From contig JAVTVY010019592.1 in the NCBI GenBank assembly GCA_036873755.1, forward strand, positions 1 through 64,000: DNA of 64,000 bases, in the 5' to 3' direction. Shown piece by piece: positions 10,881 through 22,395 of this stretch. How positions within the stretch are numbered: the first letter of the stretch is position 1; every line of letters starts with the position of its first letter. A program made the position numbers and the translations under genes. This stretch comes from Hanleya hanleyi (lineage: Eukaryota > Mollusca > Polyplacophora > Lepidopleurida > Hanleyidae). The notes beneath the pieces were generated by a model. The model worked only from the letters and a program-made list of their open reading frames with translations, had not been told where the DNA came from and searched no databases.

Positions 10881-11090
10881 AATCTAAAACGACACGAACG
10901 TTCTCATGCTGGTGAGAAGTAGAAACCTGAAACGACATGAACTCATACTGGTGAAAAGCCATATAAATGCTCAAGATGTCCTTTTAGCAGCACACTAAAT
11001 GAAAGCCTGAAGGAGCATGAGAGAACTCAAACTGGTGACTGTGCTCTGAGAGGTTTATCCAGAGGAAAACGCTCAAGGGACATAAAATAA
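10881..11090 (+). pseudogene. Decayed C-terminal zinc-finger sequence beyond the LINE insertion
   Basis: Begins inside the downstream target duplication and reads LKRHERSHAGEK, which supplies the second histidine spacing (H-x3-H) missing from the ninth finger before the insertion. An in-frame TAG follows at once. A second frame continues THTGEKPYKCSRCPF and then LKEHERTQTGD, ending at 11,090. Several indels and lost histidines show decay. This was very likely the original 3' end of the zinc-finger exon. Confidence 0.75.
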
Positions 11091-12366
11091 CTCGCACGAA
11101 AGGCGATCATTAGAAAATGGCAGTCCTTTGTCTAAATGTACTCGTTTTGACGGAGAGAGATTGTGAGAAGGGGGGGGGGGGGGATAATGTGTCGGTGTTG
11201 CGCCTCTGAAAATTATAAAGATTTTGGTTCAACTAAATAAAAAAAAAATTAAAAAAAATGAATAAATGAAGAAAAAAAACAAAAAAATGGGAGGTGGGTA
11301 TTCCGCTAACGTGGTCAGTTATGGCAATACTCAAGGATTCTGGGAGTGTGCCATTGCCAAAATCTAATGATAAGTGTTTCTGTTTAGCAGAAGTGCACAT
11401 GTAGGCCTACACCTGTACATCGAAAGTTGGCTGTAATTGTCAGCTTTCAATGGATGATTATGAAACTTGGTGGATATACCTGTGCTGTTTATGATATGAA
11501 GTGATATATTTTTTATATCATTGCAAGTGTAATTCTAGACGTCTCACCCAAGTTTAAATTGAATTGAATTTTATTCACATATCAAATGGAAATGTATATA
11601 CAAAAATATGGTATGAATTATTACAAAAATAAGTGCAAACATTCTAACATGCTCCACGTTGTAGCCTTGCGCTGATTGGTCCAGACTTCAAAACATACGG
11701 AGATTATCACACGATAATCTTCATTTGTTTGTTGTGATTGGTTAGATTCTTGTGATTTGTTAGATTCACGTGCCGAACTGGTGACGTCTCATTCTTGTGA
11801 CGCAGTGCCACAAAGCTGAGCGACGATTGGTTCATTTACTGCGCAGTGGGCGGAGTTCACACAGCTGTGCTCGTGAACGGAAAGCCCGCGAGCATGGCCT
11901 GCAAACCAGTCACGAAATTCTCGCATCAAAACGGGGACAAGTTTGCAGAAACTTTGCCATTCCGCTTATGCAATGAGGAAATATTTATCAGTGTGCAAGT
12001 TAATGGAGTTAATGACCTTCTTAGTGAATACTTACCGAAGGGCGGTGGTTCTCTCCGGGTTCTCCGACTTCCTCCACCAACCAAACTGACTGTCACCATA
12101 TGAGTGACAACATTGAGTGTGACATTAAGCCAAATCCCCCTCCCCCTCCCTTAGTGAATATTATCGTGTAATAGTTTTTCGATATTTAGTTTTAGACCTC
12201 AAGCCGCGAGGTTTTTTGATGAGGTCTGAAACTAAACACCGAAAAATTATTCAACAAGGCGGTCATTAGCTCATAAACATAATCTACGTGTCACACAAAA
12301 TAGTGATTGGCGGGAATGAAACTCCAGGGGACTTTACCTTTACAGCCCTAGTTGCAATATCGGGGT
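11091..12366. other. Intergenic stretch with hairpins and one unplaced 70-85 codon frame
   Basis: Holds poly-G near 11,169-11,183. A region with ATTGG and GGGCGG boxes (about 11,820-11,855) precedes a plus-strand frame at 11,846-12,103, whose inner ATG at 11,894 starts MACKPVTKF. I recognise no family and see no splice context, so it is not called as a gene. A hairpin at 12,176-12,247 pairs TTTAGTTTTAGACCTCA with TGAGGTCTGAAACTAAA. Confidence 0.4.
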
Positions 12367-12480
12367 TCAAATTTCTAGTAGATATGCCTTTAGTTTGGAT
12401 TTGAATAAAGAGGTGGATTCGATACATTTGATGAGAGAAAGTAGGTTGTTCCACTCTCGATGTCCTGTAGGTTTTTTGGT
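12367..12480 (-). pseudogene. LINE ORF2 C-terminal fragment
   Basis: The minus strand reads REWNNLLSLIKCIEST and then LFKSKLKAYLL before a stop at 12,367. This matches the usual C-terminal end of CR1/L2/Jockey-like polymerases (WN.LP...S...FK..L..YL). It may belong to the same old copy as the RT fragment at 13,165-13,515, with the middle eroded. Confidence 0.6.
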
Positions 12481-13164
12481 ATAATATGACAAGTTGGATC
12501 ATATGTATAGATGCAGGGTTAGGTGCAGGATTTTCGCCAAAGTCTTTGTTTGAAAATAGCTTTGTGGTTATTTAAAAAAAAACTAATTTTGCAAAATGGC
12601 TAATATCACTCAAATGGTGTTGAACATGCCAAAACATTGTCAGTTTGTGTTCTTTGAGTGTTTTACACAAACTACTGTGCCTTTTGCCCCTGATACATGT
12701 ATTCACTATAATCTAGATGAGTTTTCTAAAATAAAGTCATTTGATTTTGTGGGAAAATGGTCATTTGGTTTTATGGTTGTGTCCTTTTTAAGGACGCCGT
12801 GAGACCCTGTATCTAACTCTGAGATGGGTCGGTAGAGGTTCTAGTTCGGTAGTTTTGTATATCTGATTGTCCCGTACAGTAATTGTGGAAGCTGATAGGT
12901 AGTAATTCTGGGTGGTGCATAAATTTAATGCACCATCAACAGACATGCGTACACATTTAATTTGGGTAGCTGTGGGATTTTTAATTAAAAAAAAAAAATG
13001 GTAAGGTATGGCCTATTGTGTTAGATAAAGTTGTCACTCGCACTCGTTTTTGCAACACGATTAGCCGATTCAAATGCATGATATATGTATTCCCCCAGAG
13101 AAGCTTACAATAATACTTGGTTGTAATTTTATTACAGATATAATTTATGTGTGATTTTCAAATC
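12481..13164. other. Non-coding stretch, possible eroded LINE middle
   Basis: AT-rich with poly-A near 12,985. No supportable coding region on either strand. Confidence 0.35.
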
Positions 13165-13515
13165 AGTTCCACGTTAAAAAAGACGCCCAACGACTTGAAT
13201 GTATCGACACGTTCGATTTGCTGTGAAGAAATAGCTAATTCGAAATCGATTGATCGCTTTCGGGTATTTGGCTTAATGAAAATATAATTTTTCTTTTTAT
13301 TCAGTAATAGACGGTTTTAGCAGAAACAGTTATGTATTTTATGTAATTTCTCAGACATGAATTTTAATAGTGTTAGCAAGGTGGAATATACGCTTCTAGT
13401 ATCATAAGAGAAGAGAATAATATTGAATACGTCGGTAGATCTATATAAGTCGTTTATGCACACAAGGAAGAGTGTGGGTGCTAGAATTGATCCTTACGAA
13501 GTAGTCCATAGTATC
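13165..13515 (-). pseudogene. LINE reverse transcriptase fragment (CR1/L2-like)
   Basis: The minus strand shows the block before and after the catalytic loop (LFLVCINDLYRSTDV, then a SYDTRSVYS version of the usual ADDTSVYS), followed by IERVDTFKSLGVFF. The catalytic alanine-aspartate pair has changed and stops interrupt the frame, so the copy is dead. Confidence 0.75.
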
Positions 13516-13739
13516 GGATTATTGGTTCCCCTTGAAAATTTTAACACAGCAGAGCTCCCGGTTCTGACCACATGATAATTATCCTTCCCTTTTTGGTAAT
13601 CAGTATTTATAGTACCAAGCTTCTGGGTATAACAATTCCTTCAAACCGACATATGCGGATTGGTGACTCGGTTGAGCTATATGGCGGGTCGGTCCGCGAA
13701 GTCAACCTTCGTTTCACACATTTTTCATGCGTTTAAAAA

Positions 13740-14210
13740 TAGGGTTATTATACGCCCGCTGAAAAAGCGGACGTGTTATGGGATGGTGCTGTCCGTCCGT
13801 CCGTTTCATGTCCGGGTTGAAAATCGCGCACTTTTCAAACTACGCATCCAGCATTTGGTACGTAGGGGACGTGCCATGCGTTGCTTTTTGCTCATATGGA
13901 CCGTTTCATGACAAGCAGACACATCCCCTTTATCTTCGCCATTCTGAATGTAGTTTCGCTCGTGTCCGGGCTGTGTATCGCACACTTTTCAAGCTACAGA
14001 TCTGAAGTTTTGCAGGTAAGTACATCGGGGCGTGTCATGCGTTGCTTTCCTTCATGTGGGTCATTTCCATGGCAACCAGACACACCCTCTTTATCTCAGC
14101 CATTGTAAAGGTAGTTTATCTTGTGTCCGGACTGTAGATCGCACACGTTTGAAGCTACTGATATGAACGTTGGTAGGTAGGTGCATTACGTGGAGTCCTT
14201 GTTTTCTTGT
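13740..14210. repeat. ~155-bp tandem repeat, three diverged copies
   Basis: GTCCGGG(C/T)TG...ATCGC(A/G)CACTTTTCAA recurs near 13,810, 13,962 and 14,122, with conserved blocks GACAAGCAGACACA and CCTTTATCT between. A TCCG microsatellite starts the array. The short open frames across it follow the repeats and are not genes. Confidence 0.8.
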
Positions 14211-15625
14211 ACACCACTAACTATCACATGCAAATCCGTACAATGCTGAAAGTGTTCAATTCACTGTTTCACCTGTTCAGACTGCTATGTTTTTGAGGCG
14301 TATTTTGGATTCAGACTGAACGAAACATGGCGTATTTTGGATCATTTCAATAGATTTTCCAAAAAAAATACGAAGTACGTTCTGGGGGAAGAAAATTGAT
14401 CCCAGGTTAAATTTGCACAACTGGATTGTATGTTGAATTAATGGTATGAGCATTCCCATCAAGAAAATATATGCATTTATACGGGTTTTCTGAGGGGTTT
14501 TGCAACTCCGAAAGACGGAAAGGCTATACCAAGGGCCTATTTCCTGCAAGGAGGGGTCCACTGTGGACTACACCCTATATGCAATGTCTTGTATACAGCC
14601 AAAATATACTATGATGTATGATACGCTCTGCTGAGTTGTAATAAGCCATTTTGATTTTGACGCTTTGTTCACCAGATATCAATATATAAATATGTGAACA
14701 TAGATAATTTGACATAATTTGATCGTGGCGGGAGTAAAATCCCGAAGGGCTTGTTTTATCCCATAATAATAATGTTAAGTAGTACAGCGAGAGTAGAATT
14801 ATGAGAGAGTTATCGATGAATGAAGACGACAGATTATACAGTGACATATGTACAAGCAGTATTGTGGAACTAGCATGATACTCAGTTAGAAGCATAGTTA
14901 TTTACAATTTGCCAAGGACTCCACACAAATAATCACGGCTATAAAGACTTCTTAGCACAAATATATATAACGATGTACAGAAACTTAGAAAAATATAATA
15001 ATTACAAAGATAATTGATGCTTAAGGTATCTAGTAGCTTCCCTCTTAAATAGTGATTTGGAGGGGATTGCTTTGAGATCAATGGGCAGGGAGTTTCTTAG
15101 ACGAGGACCTTTTAGTTTAACAGTGTGGAATGTTAGTTGTGAGTGACATAAATGTCGGTATACATGTAGGTTCATATGAGAATTACGGGTTGGATATTGA
15201 TGTATTGCTGACTACCTCACGAAATAGTATCGATACAACGTAGAAAGAAAAACAGAGTGGTGCATAAATTTGTGACAGAATAACAGATTACAATAGTCAT
15301 TAAATTTAGATATAGGAAGTAGTTTCATTACTTGGAAGAGCGGTGCGGTATGTGCATGTTTGTCGTTTAGAGGAATGATTCTGACAAGTCGTTTTTGTAT
15401 TATAAAGAGGACCAACCCTTGGAGGTGCGATGGATAGGTATTTGCCCATACTATGTTGCAGTAAGTAATGTAAGAATAGAACAACGTGTACTAAAGTATC
15501 AACGTCTTTCTACTAAGACAGTGTTTAATTTGATTTATTACAGCAACATTTCTCGAGAGTTTGGAGCACAAGTAATCAATATGTGTTTGGCAGCTTAGTT
15601 TATCATTAAAATATATCCCGAGAAA

Positions 15626-16681
15626 GGAGGTGTTCGGTTTGACCGTATTTTTTTCCTTAGTGTGTTGCGTTTATAAACCGAAAATATAATTTCCTCTCGT
15701 TTACTTTAAAAGTTATTAGCTTGAGAGAGAAAATACTGAATTTCATATTCTCAATTTTCACCGAGAAGAGATTTGTCAAAAAAATATTACGAGTCTTAGA
15801 AAATCAGCATTTGTTTGTTTTTGCAATTTTTGGCGATATTCTTGAAGGGAATTCCATTCATATATAAAATATGACACCTTTAACCAAAACGAGTCTTACA
15901 TATCGAAATGCGGTGGGTTTGATCCAAAATGATACTGAATAATCGTTTTGGTTAAAGGTGTCATATTTTCATGATAATGAAATATGCCAAAACGCTTGTA
16001 ATGCTCTGAAAGGGCGTAGTTCACCGCCATTCGGCACATGATTCCTCATTTTTATAATTGTAACAGCTGCTTGGCCGAATGATTAAAGTGTCGGACTACA
16101 GATTAAAAGAAAACCAACATTCTGGTTCGAATCCCGAAATCCCCGAAATTGTTTTCTTCATTTTTTCCTTTTTCTCTCTCATCATTTTGGACTTTAAAGT
16201 TAAATAAGGACAGCGAACCACAAACGAACATAATCCCTTATTTTATTATAATTCGCCAATAGAATTACACACAAACAACTCCACACACAGTCAGTATTTG
16301 AATATTCTGACGATCCAGCAGTGCAAAAAATTAATTGTTACACATATAATTTCGTCTTGGGGCAGCGGAAAGTTGTAACCATGAATTGAAAAGTTATAAG
16401 GTTAAACTTGTCTTATATCAAGGCCTTTATTAAGGAAATGACCCTCAACAAGTGGTGAAGCTTGCTTTCCCAATTGATTATGCATGTGCCAATATGTGCC
16501 AATGGTAACAGTATGAGAATATGAACCAGAATTTCCCATTTGACTGGCCTCGCCTGTCTGACCAAGAGTTGGGGAATACCTGAGCATTACGTCACAATTT
16601 ACCGGCCGGCTCGGAGCGAGACAATAGAGCAGCAGAGAGCGACTCTGAAGGGAAAAATATCCATCTAAAGCGAACACCTCC
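15626..16681. mobile_element. 1.06-kb element with TIRs GGAGGTGTTCG, inserted in a LINE
   Basis: The left end GGAGGTGTTCGGTTT is mirrored by the right end AAAGCGAACACCTCC. The ends fall exactly where the LINE reading frame is broken, leaving flanks AGAAA and TTTCAA with no direct target duplication. The interior has no transposase frame but contains a hairpin (15,868-15,893 with 15,944-15,969) and a tRNA-like stretch near 16,066. A related right end, AAAGCGGACACCTCCTTTCA, occurs at about 48,072-48,091. Confidence 0.7.
16066..16137 (+). other. tRNA-like sequence (pseudo-tRNA or SINE head)
   Basis: Has an A-box-like TTGGCCGAATGATTAAAG and a B-box-like GGTTCGAATCC with a long variable region, resembling a serine/leucine-type tRNA. 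The acceptor stem ends do not pair and the would-be anticodon loop is not canonical. A Pol III pseudo-promoter inside the mobile element is likelier than a working tRNA. Confidence 0.5.
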
Positions 16682-16924
16682 TTTCAAACTGTTGACACGT
16701 CCAATCTCTTGGTCAGATAGAATAAGTTTCGGGAAGGTTGGTGCAATCGTTCGACTAGGTTTAACAATCATGAATTTTGTCTTTTGAATATTGAGTGATA
16801 GTTTATTGCAGGAGAGCCAATCTTTAAGTTTGTTGAGCTCATTAGACATTGTTTCAACTTGCACCATGTAAGCGTCCTGTCTGTGTCTTGTACACTGTCT
16901 TCAGTGTTTTATAGCGTGTCTGGA

Positions 16925-17110
16925 GGGTGTCTGGTTCCATGCTGCTTCAAAAATTTCTTCTTTGAAGTAGCAGGAATAATTCCTGTTTAAATTTGACTTG
17001 TCATTTTCGCTCAAATACTTCAATTTTACATCAGAGCCTCTCATACTTACCTTATGATGGGTGTCTGGTTTCATGCTGCTTCAAAGATTTCTTCTTTGGA
17101 GTACTTATTT
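16925..17110. repeat. Direct repeat, ~134-bp spacing
   Basis: GGGTGTCTGGTTCCATGCTG (16,925) recurs as GGGTGTCTGGTTTCATGCTG (17,059), both followed by CTTCAAARATTTCTTCTTT. Confidence 0.8.
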
Positions 17111-17139
17111 GAAGTAGCAAGAACACAACTTAACTGGGC

Positions 17140-17215
17140 TGGGTGGTGCTTAGTTGGTTCGTCGTGATATAGCTGAAGTATCATTTGAAAGCGACGTTAA
17201 GTTCTATTCACTCAC
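17140..17215 (+). mobile_element. SINE 3' tail fragment
   Basis: CGTCGTGATATAGCTGAAGT, then GAAAGCGACGTTAAG, then CACTCACTCAC. This is the shared tail of the SINEs at 19,542 and 44,528. The body is missing. Confidence 0.75.
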
Positions 17216-17589
17216 TCACCCTCATGATGTAATGCATACCTTATTACGTCAATACTCTTAGGGGTTTCATCCACCGCCTCGGTGTCCGCTGCTAAAAACG
17301 AAATGCACTCATTCTCCTACGTAGTCCGACTGACACATTATCCCGCGAGACCGGTAAGTCAAATCTCACTTAGCCCATGCATATTAGTTTCAACTTTTGC
17401 ATCGACACGAGTACACGTCTCAGCAAAAGCAAGCTGCCTCATGTGTCCAAGTTAGACGAAAATTGAAGACGTTCACACGGTGAGATGTATATGCTCCTTT
17501 GCGTGTAACTTATTCAATGTATTTTCCATGTCCGTAATAGAGCATTTCCACAAAGTGGATGCTCTTATCTTTTACCGGAAAACTACTCC

Positions 17590-19320
17590 GCCGCCGTCGC
17601 CATTTCAGACGTCCATTTCTCTGGAACCGTTGAAGATTTTTAAAATGGATTTGTTTGCTATCTGGTTAGGTCTGGGGAGTTTTTCTGGTTGTGTTTTCTT
17701 GTTTCTATTTGATCACTAGATGGCGCTGTAGTTATGAACATTATTAACCTTTCTGGCACACTTTTTTTCCAACAGCTTTTTCGATTTTAGTGATCTTGTA
17801 CGACAGATACAGAGCTGAGTTAGTGAATTCCAGATTGCTGAACATAAGTATGATATGGCTGAACGTGTAATTTATTTCCTTTTGCAATCAGTGGCCGCTG
17901 AATTCTAAAAAATTGCCACCTCTGCCAATGCCATTTGAAACGTCCATATCTCAAAAACCATTGGATATTTTTTGACTCAAATTTTGGTTGCCATCTCCCT
18001 GGGTCTGGGGAATTTGCCTAGTTGCACTTGCATGTGTCATATGATCACTAGATGGCGCTGTAGTCCTGAACATAATAAACCTTTCTGACACGATTGGCTG
18101 AAGCTCTAATTTTAATTCCTTCGCAATATAGGTTTTCTTCTTATTCTGATGCTGAAAACTCAAGTTAAGCTTACACAAATGTGACATTCCATAGTCAAAT
18201 GATATGCAGTGGTTAATATTTGATTAAATTTTATTATTCTGTGGTGTTGGTTGCATTAGCTGAACATGGATATAGTTGATGAATCTTCTAACTTCACCAT
18301 AGATCTGAGCTTACTGCCTACATGAACTGACTGGCTGCATTTTCTTGGTCACCTGTCCATCATTGACCAAATGTTGTACATATTATGAAATCTGAAGTAC
18401 TTAGTTTAATTGCACTCCACTTGAAGAGATCTTGTTATCCGCTTGTGTCAATAAAGCTGCAGGCACTTTTTTCAATTGTATTATCACTCTAGTCTCTAGT
18501 ATTTGCCAGACTATTTGGTTACGATAATCTATTAAAATGTTCATAGATACTGAACTATGTACATATATACATGATAATCTTGGATATAATATGTGATGGT
18601 TATATTCATGCCCAATAAAAGTTTGATTGGTTGAAACATATTTTGTTATTCTGGTGACTATAATCAGATAATGAATCAGTTTAGGAAACGTCATTTTGGA
18701 TAACTCACTAAACTTGAAAATTTAGTGATTACATCATTGAAAAGTTGTATTTTGGTGATGATAGGACTCGCAACCATGAATATAATATTTTACCGGTCGT
18801 CATTCAGCATGTTCAAAATGCGAATATCTCCTAAATATTCAGGCTTTTTTATCAAAACTTTTTGTTCTATTTTGCTCTCTGGATATATATTCTTCTTGCA
18901 TTTGTTCATAACCAACTATACTACAATAAATAAAGAACAAAGGTAAATTTTTCTGATACGTTTTCTTTCAATTGGCTTGTTGGATTTTCTTGAAAATTGT
19001 TGATAGCGCTCATTCAGGATATAGTATTGATTGGAAAGATTTTGAAATGGTACCAAAAAGGCAATGCCAGTTACATCATGAATGTCAATTGGAAATTTGG
19101 CAATTTCATCAGTGAAAAGTTGTGTTTCGGTGTAGGGTAGCCAAACATCAATAAATTATTTTCCAGTTTGCAAGGTACTTCTCTTGAATTCCAAAATCTT
19201 TTCAATGTAAATTTTGTTCCATTTGATATCCATTCAAAAAGGCTAATTGCTCTGTAACTATAATTCAGATTTATTGTTCAGATTTCATTTCCTCACCGTC
19301 TAGGTCTGGGGAATACCCCA
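17590..19320. repeat. Diverged tandem repeats, ~330-375 bp period
   Basis: The block GGTCTGGGGA...GATCACTAGATGGCGCTGTA occurs at 17,670-17,730 and 18,003-18,062 (spacing 332). A related block (ATCATTGAAAAGTTGTATTT, then TTTGGTG) occurs near 18,733, with a relative near 19,108 (spacing about 375). Open frames here are short and not gene-like. Confidence 0.55.
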
Positions 19321-19541
19321 TTATATTTTTGATGCATTCATTCGCCCGTTCATTCCAATGTAAAATTTCAACTAGTTAACAACATTTTTTTTACACAAAC
19401 CCTATTTCTTCTTAATTTTGTAGCATCAGTTTTAAACTTAAAACCAAAAACAAAATATTTATGTCAACTGAGGCTAAATATTGTGTCATGGATGTTATTT
19501 ATTCCAAAAAACTGAAATGAAAAGAAATAGAGTAGAATAGA

Positions 19542-19881
19542 GTGAGTGAGTGAGTGAATAGGGTTTAACGTCGCTTTCAACATTTTTTCAGCTATATCAT
19601 GACGGGGAAGGGAAGGGAGGGGAGGGGGAGAGGAAGGGGAACCTACTTGTAACAGAGCAGATCTAATGCTGCCATTTTATAGTGCTGTCCCACTGAAATA
19701 TCATGCCGTAGGCAGACATGACACCCCACTCAGTCACATTATACTGACACCGAGCGAACCAGTCCTTGTTCTATCCTCTTAATGCTGAGCGTAAGCGAGG
19801 AAGCAACAAGTTCCATTTTTCAAGTCTTAGGTATGACCCGGCCTGGGATCGAACCCAGAACCTACCGCTTACGAGGCCGAC
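19542..19881 (-). mobile_element. tRNA-derived SINE, near full length
   Basis: On the minus strand the element runs from a tRNA-like head with B box GGGTTCGATCCCAGG through a body (GTGTCAGTATAATGTGACTG, then GCATGATATTTCAGTGGGAC) to the tail GACGTTAAACCCTATTCACT with a (CACT)n end. It is flanked by GTAGAATAG at 19,532-19,540 and 19,882-19,890, a 9-bp target duplication. The A box is missing, so the head is slightly 5'-truncated. Confidence 0.88.
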
Positions 19882-19891
19882 GTAGAATAGA

Positions 19892-21330
19892 TAATGTAAT
19901 GATTGCATATATGGTGGACGCCAGATTGAAAAAAAAAACAATGTGCACAGGCCTCTGCTGGTATTGTGAACGTTACCCAATTCCAGTTTTAGAAGATGCT
20001 GTATGATCTACCATAATATTTTGTATTTAACTCTGAATTACATTACAGGTTACCCGTTGTCTAATCATGGTAATCTGTTATAGTTTTTGTCAGGGAATAT
20101 CACAACACAGGTCGGATGTATTGGTTATCAAAGAAGTGTGTGTTTTGGGCAACTTGAAATGAATCGTGTCAATTGAAAAATGGATGACGTTAATAGAGAA
20201 AAGCTGTCAATAAAGTGACCAGATATGAATATATTATAAAAGTTTCTTCTCTTTGACCCAAAATGACCACTAAACTAATTCTGTAAACCCATGTACATGT
20301 AAACCAGGCTTACGCACATTTTCCTGTAATGATATTTAAGTCCTGTGGTGTTAAACATGAGAAGTGCCGTTATGAGTGTTGGTATTTTTGTATGAGACAG
20401 AACCTGGGTCCATGGATAAATGTATTGAGTGTTGTTAACAGCCTCTGCTCAAAGTACAGAACCGATTATCACACACTACATATTTACAGTTGGCCATATT
20501 ACCAAGCTTAGCAGCAAAAGTCATGATAACACTATTACTCTTCAATATGTACCGTGTTTATAATCCTTCTTTAATAATGGGCTAATCACGGAACAAATAC
20601 TGACCCTAGAATTCAAGCTGGCACTTAAACTTAAAAGAGTTTATGTATAGCTAATTAAATTTCATGATGTTCTTCTCTCCTTGTCTTGATATATTATCGA
20701 GTTTCAAGTTTGCATTTGCGGTGGTCATGTATGCACCTAAGCACTATTGAAAGTAGGTTCACTTTGTAGCAGCCCCATAGACAACATTATGCCATGTATT
20801 ATCCTGGACTTCTCTCCACATAGAGAACAATGATAGACTTGTATAAGGACCAACATAACTTGAACAAACTTATGTATTTTTTAGGTCCTCCTGTATATTC
20901 ATGGTTGCTTTTGCTGGGTATTCCTATGAAAATATTTGGTATGTTAGTCTGCTCCATGGCAATATTTTTCACTGGAAAGCAGAAATATGGGCAGTAGTAT
21001 ATAAAACATGGAAAAGATACCCTTTTGCCAGGGGAGGTACCTCTTGCATCCGACAGGGGGCGGTGTGGTGGAGATTATGGATTGCATCAGCATTAGCAGG
21101 GTGCCAAAGTTTGACCACTATAGTTCCGACAAACTTTGACCTTGAATTATTTCGCGATGATGCGGTATGGCGGTGATGCGGTCTGGTTCCGCGGACAGAA
21201 AGTAGTCCCACGGGGAAAAAAGCATGGAATGCATGTATGAACCCTGGTAACATTGTCCGATTGTTAATGTTGTTATTACGGTGGGGTTAATAAAATGTGT
21301 AATATGCATTGTTGTTGTTGCTCTCTTTTT
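19892..21330. other. Intergenic stretch, no gene supported
   Basis: Several short open frames (for example 20,329-20,511 and 20,901-21,176) show no motif or codon structure suggesting a product. Confidence 0.5.
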
Positions 21331-21337
21331 GGACTAA

Positions 21338-21416
21338 CCAATCAGAATAGTACGTATCACGGACTACACACTGTAGAGCTACGTATAGGCGCGCATGCGT
21401 GACAGGGTCTATAAAA
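21338..21416 (+). promoter_or_regulatory. Candidate Pol II core promoter (CCAAT and TATA boxes)
   Basis: CCAATCA at 21,338 and TATAAAA at 21,410 lie 72 bp apart, and an ATG follows at 21,463. The spacing fits a CCAAT/TATA promoter with a start site near 21,440, driving the virus-like block downstream. Inferred from motifs only. Confidence 0.45.
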
Positions 21417-21462
21417 CACAGTGCTCTGGATCCCACACCTCCATTCCTACGGTTGCAGAGCC

Positions 21463-21779
21463 ATGACGGAGATCCATCCCTATGCGACTCGCATTTTACC
21501 TATGCGACCGTGCTTAATTCACTCACGGGTTACCGAGCAGTGGTTCGGTCCATGTTTGCAGATGGTGACGACAACGAGGGGCGACGCCAGATCCTCACAG
21601 AAACAGTCCTCACGAGAGTGGACTCGATGGAGAGATGTGCTATCATTCACCACTACTGGACTATGGCAGCCATCATTGATGCGCGGGCTATGGACCACGA
21701 GCACTCACGCCGGAACCAGCGACGGTTCGTTGGCCTCGCAATGGTCTTTGCCCTATGGACCCTGACGCTGTGGCAATGA
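21463..21779 (+). pseudogene. Polinton/adintovirus-like block: first reading frame, broken
   Basis: Starts MTEIHPYATRIL at 21,463 and loses its frame near 21,500. A second frame then runs to 21,779, with a hydrophobic end (VGLAMVFALWTLTLW). I do not recognise the family. Placement in a viral or Polinton-like block rests on the downstream genes, the compact same-strand layout and higher GC than the surroundings. It could instead be an unrelated gene. Confidence 0.35.
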
Positions 21780-21807
21780 CAGTGGGACTTCACCATAAAT
21801 ATGGTCA

Positions 21808-22316
21808 GTGTGTGCGTCATTCGGCATTTCGTCAACCATGTCACCAGTCCTACGAGCCGTTCTTCCCCTCACCCCTGACGTGGGGTTACACGTCTACGAG
21901 GATAAAGTCACCATCGTGGAAGACCGTCCAATTACCTACTACCCTGGGACTGTATCGACTACCGTTACCCGTGATGGCTGGACCAAATTTAACGCCTGGG
22001 GCGTTACCTTTTCTTTAACAAAGGCAGCCATCATCGACGCCTTAGCATCATCTACACTGTGCAAAATCTGTTCAGTAAAAACAAAGAACATCGTAACATC
22101 AACTTAAATGCCCTCTGAGAGAGATCACTCAACTGCTGCACCTGGCGAGACAGATGTACCCTGGACGCACTGCGTTTGCGTTGGACGCCTTTAAAGATGC
22201 GACAACCCATCAGCACGGGTATATGCTCTTCGCCCTGAAGCAAGCAACCCCCGACCTTCGACTATGGATCGGTATCTCTCCAGGAGAGACCCACCACGTG
22301 TACATGCAAAAATAAT
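21808..22316 (+). pseudogene. Polinton/adintovirus-like block: possible structural-protein fragment, two frameshifts
   Basis: A first frame (to 22,107) includes LPLTPDVGLHVYEDKVTIV and WTKFNAWGVTF. Protein-like sequence then moves through two other frames between about 22,050 and 22,316 (TAFALDAFKDAT, then ISPGETHHVYM). The even, globular composition with several short beta-like stretches would suit a virion protein, but no diagnostic motif lets me name it. At least two indels make it non-functional. Confidence 0.4.
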
Positions 22317-22395
22317 GTAAACACACCTACTGTGGTACCCCCCAGCTGGGGGGTGTGTTTGATGTTGGGGATAATACATCAATTGATACAACATC

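Larger units (their letters stand above)
14575..16867 (-). pseudogene. 5'-truncated CR1/L2-like LINE, split by a TIR element
   Basis: The upstream part (16,687-16,867) reads MSNELNKLKDWLSCNKLSLN and then EIGRVNSLK. The downstream part (15,002-15,625) resumes with the next RT block (IYFNDKLSCQTHIDYL), then YITYCNIVWANTYPSHLQGL, then LKGPRLRNSLPIDLKAIPS, and ends at a stop at 15,002. The two parts abut the ends of the inverted-repeat element at 15,626-16,681. One in-frame TAG lies near 15,498. The 3' UTR probably extends to about 14,575, with the ATCCCATAATAATAATG block on the plus strand. The endonuclease and N-terminal RT are missing. Confidence 0.8.

Noticed and set aside
13660..14108. Three overlapping short frames
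   Set aside because: They track a ~155-bp tandem repeat and show no domain.
16066..16137. Functional tRNA gene
   Set aside because: Acceptor ends do not pair and the anticodon loop is aberrant; kept only as tRNA-like.
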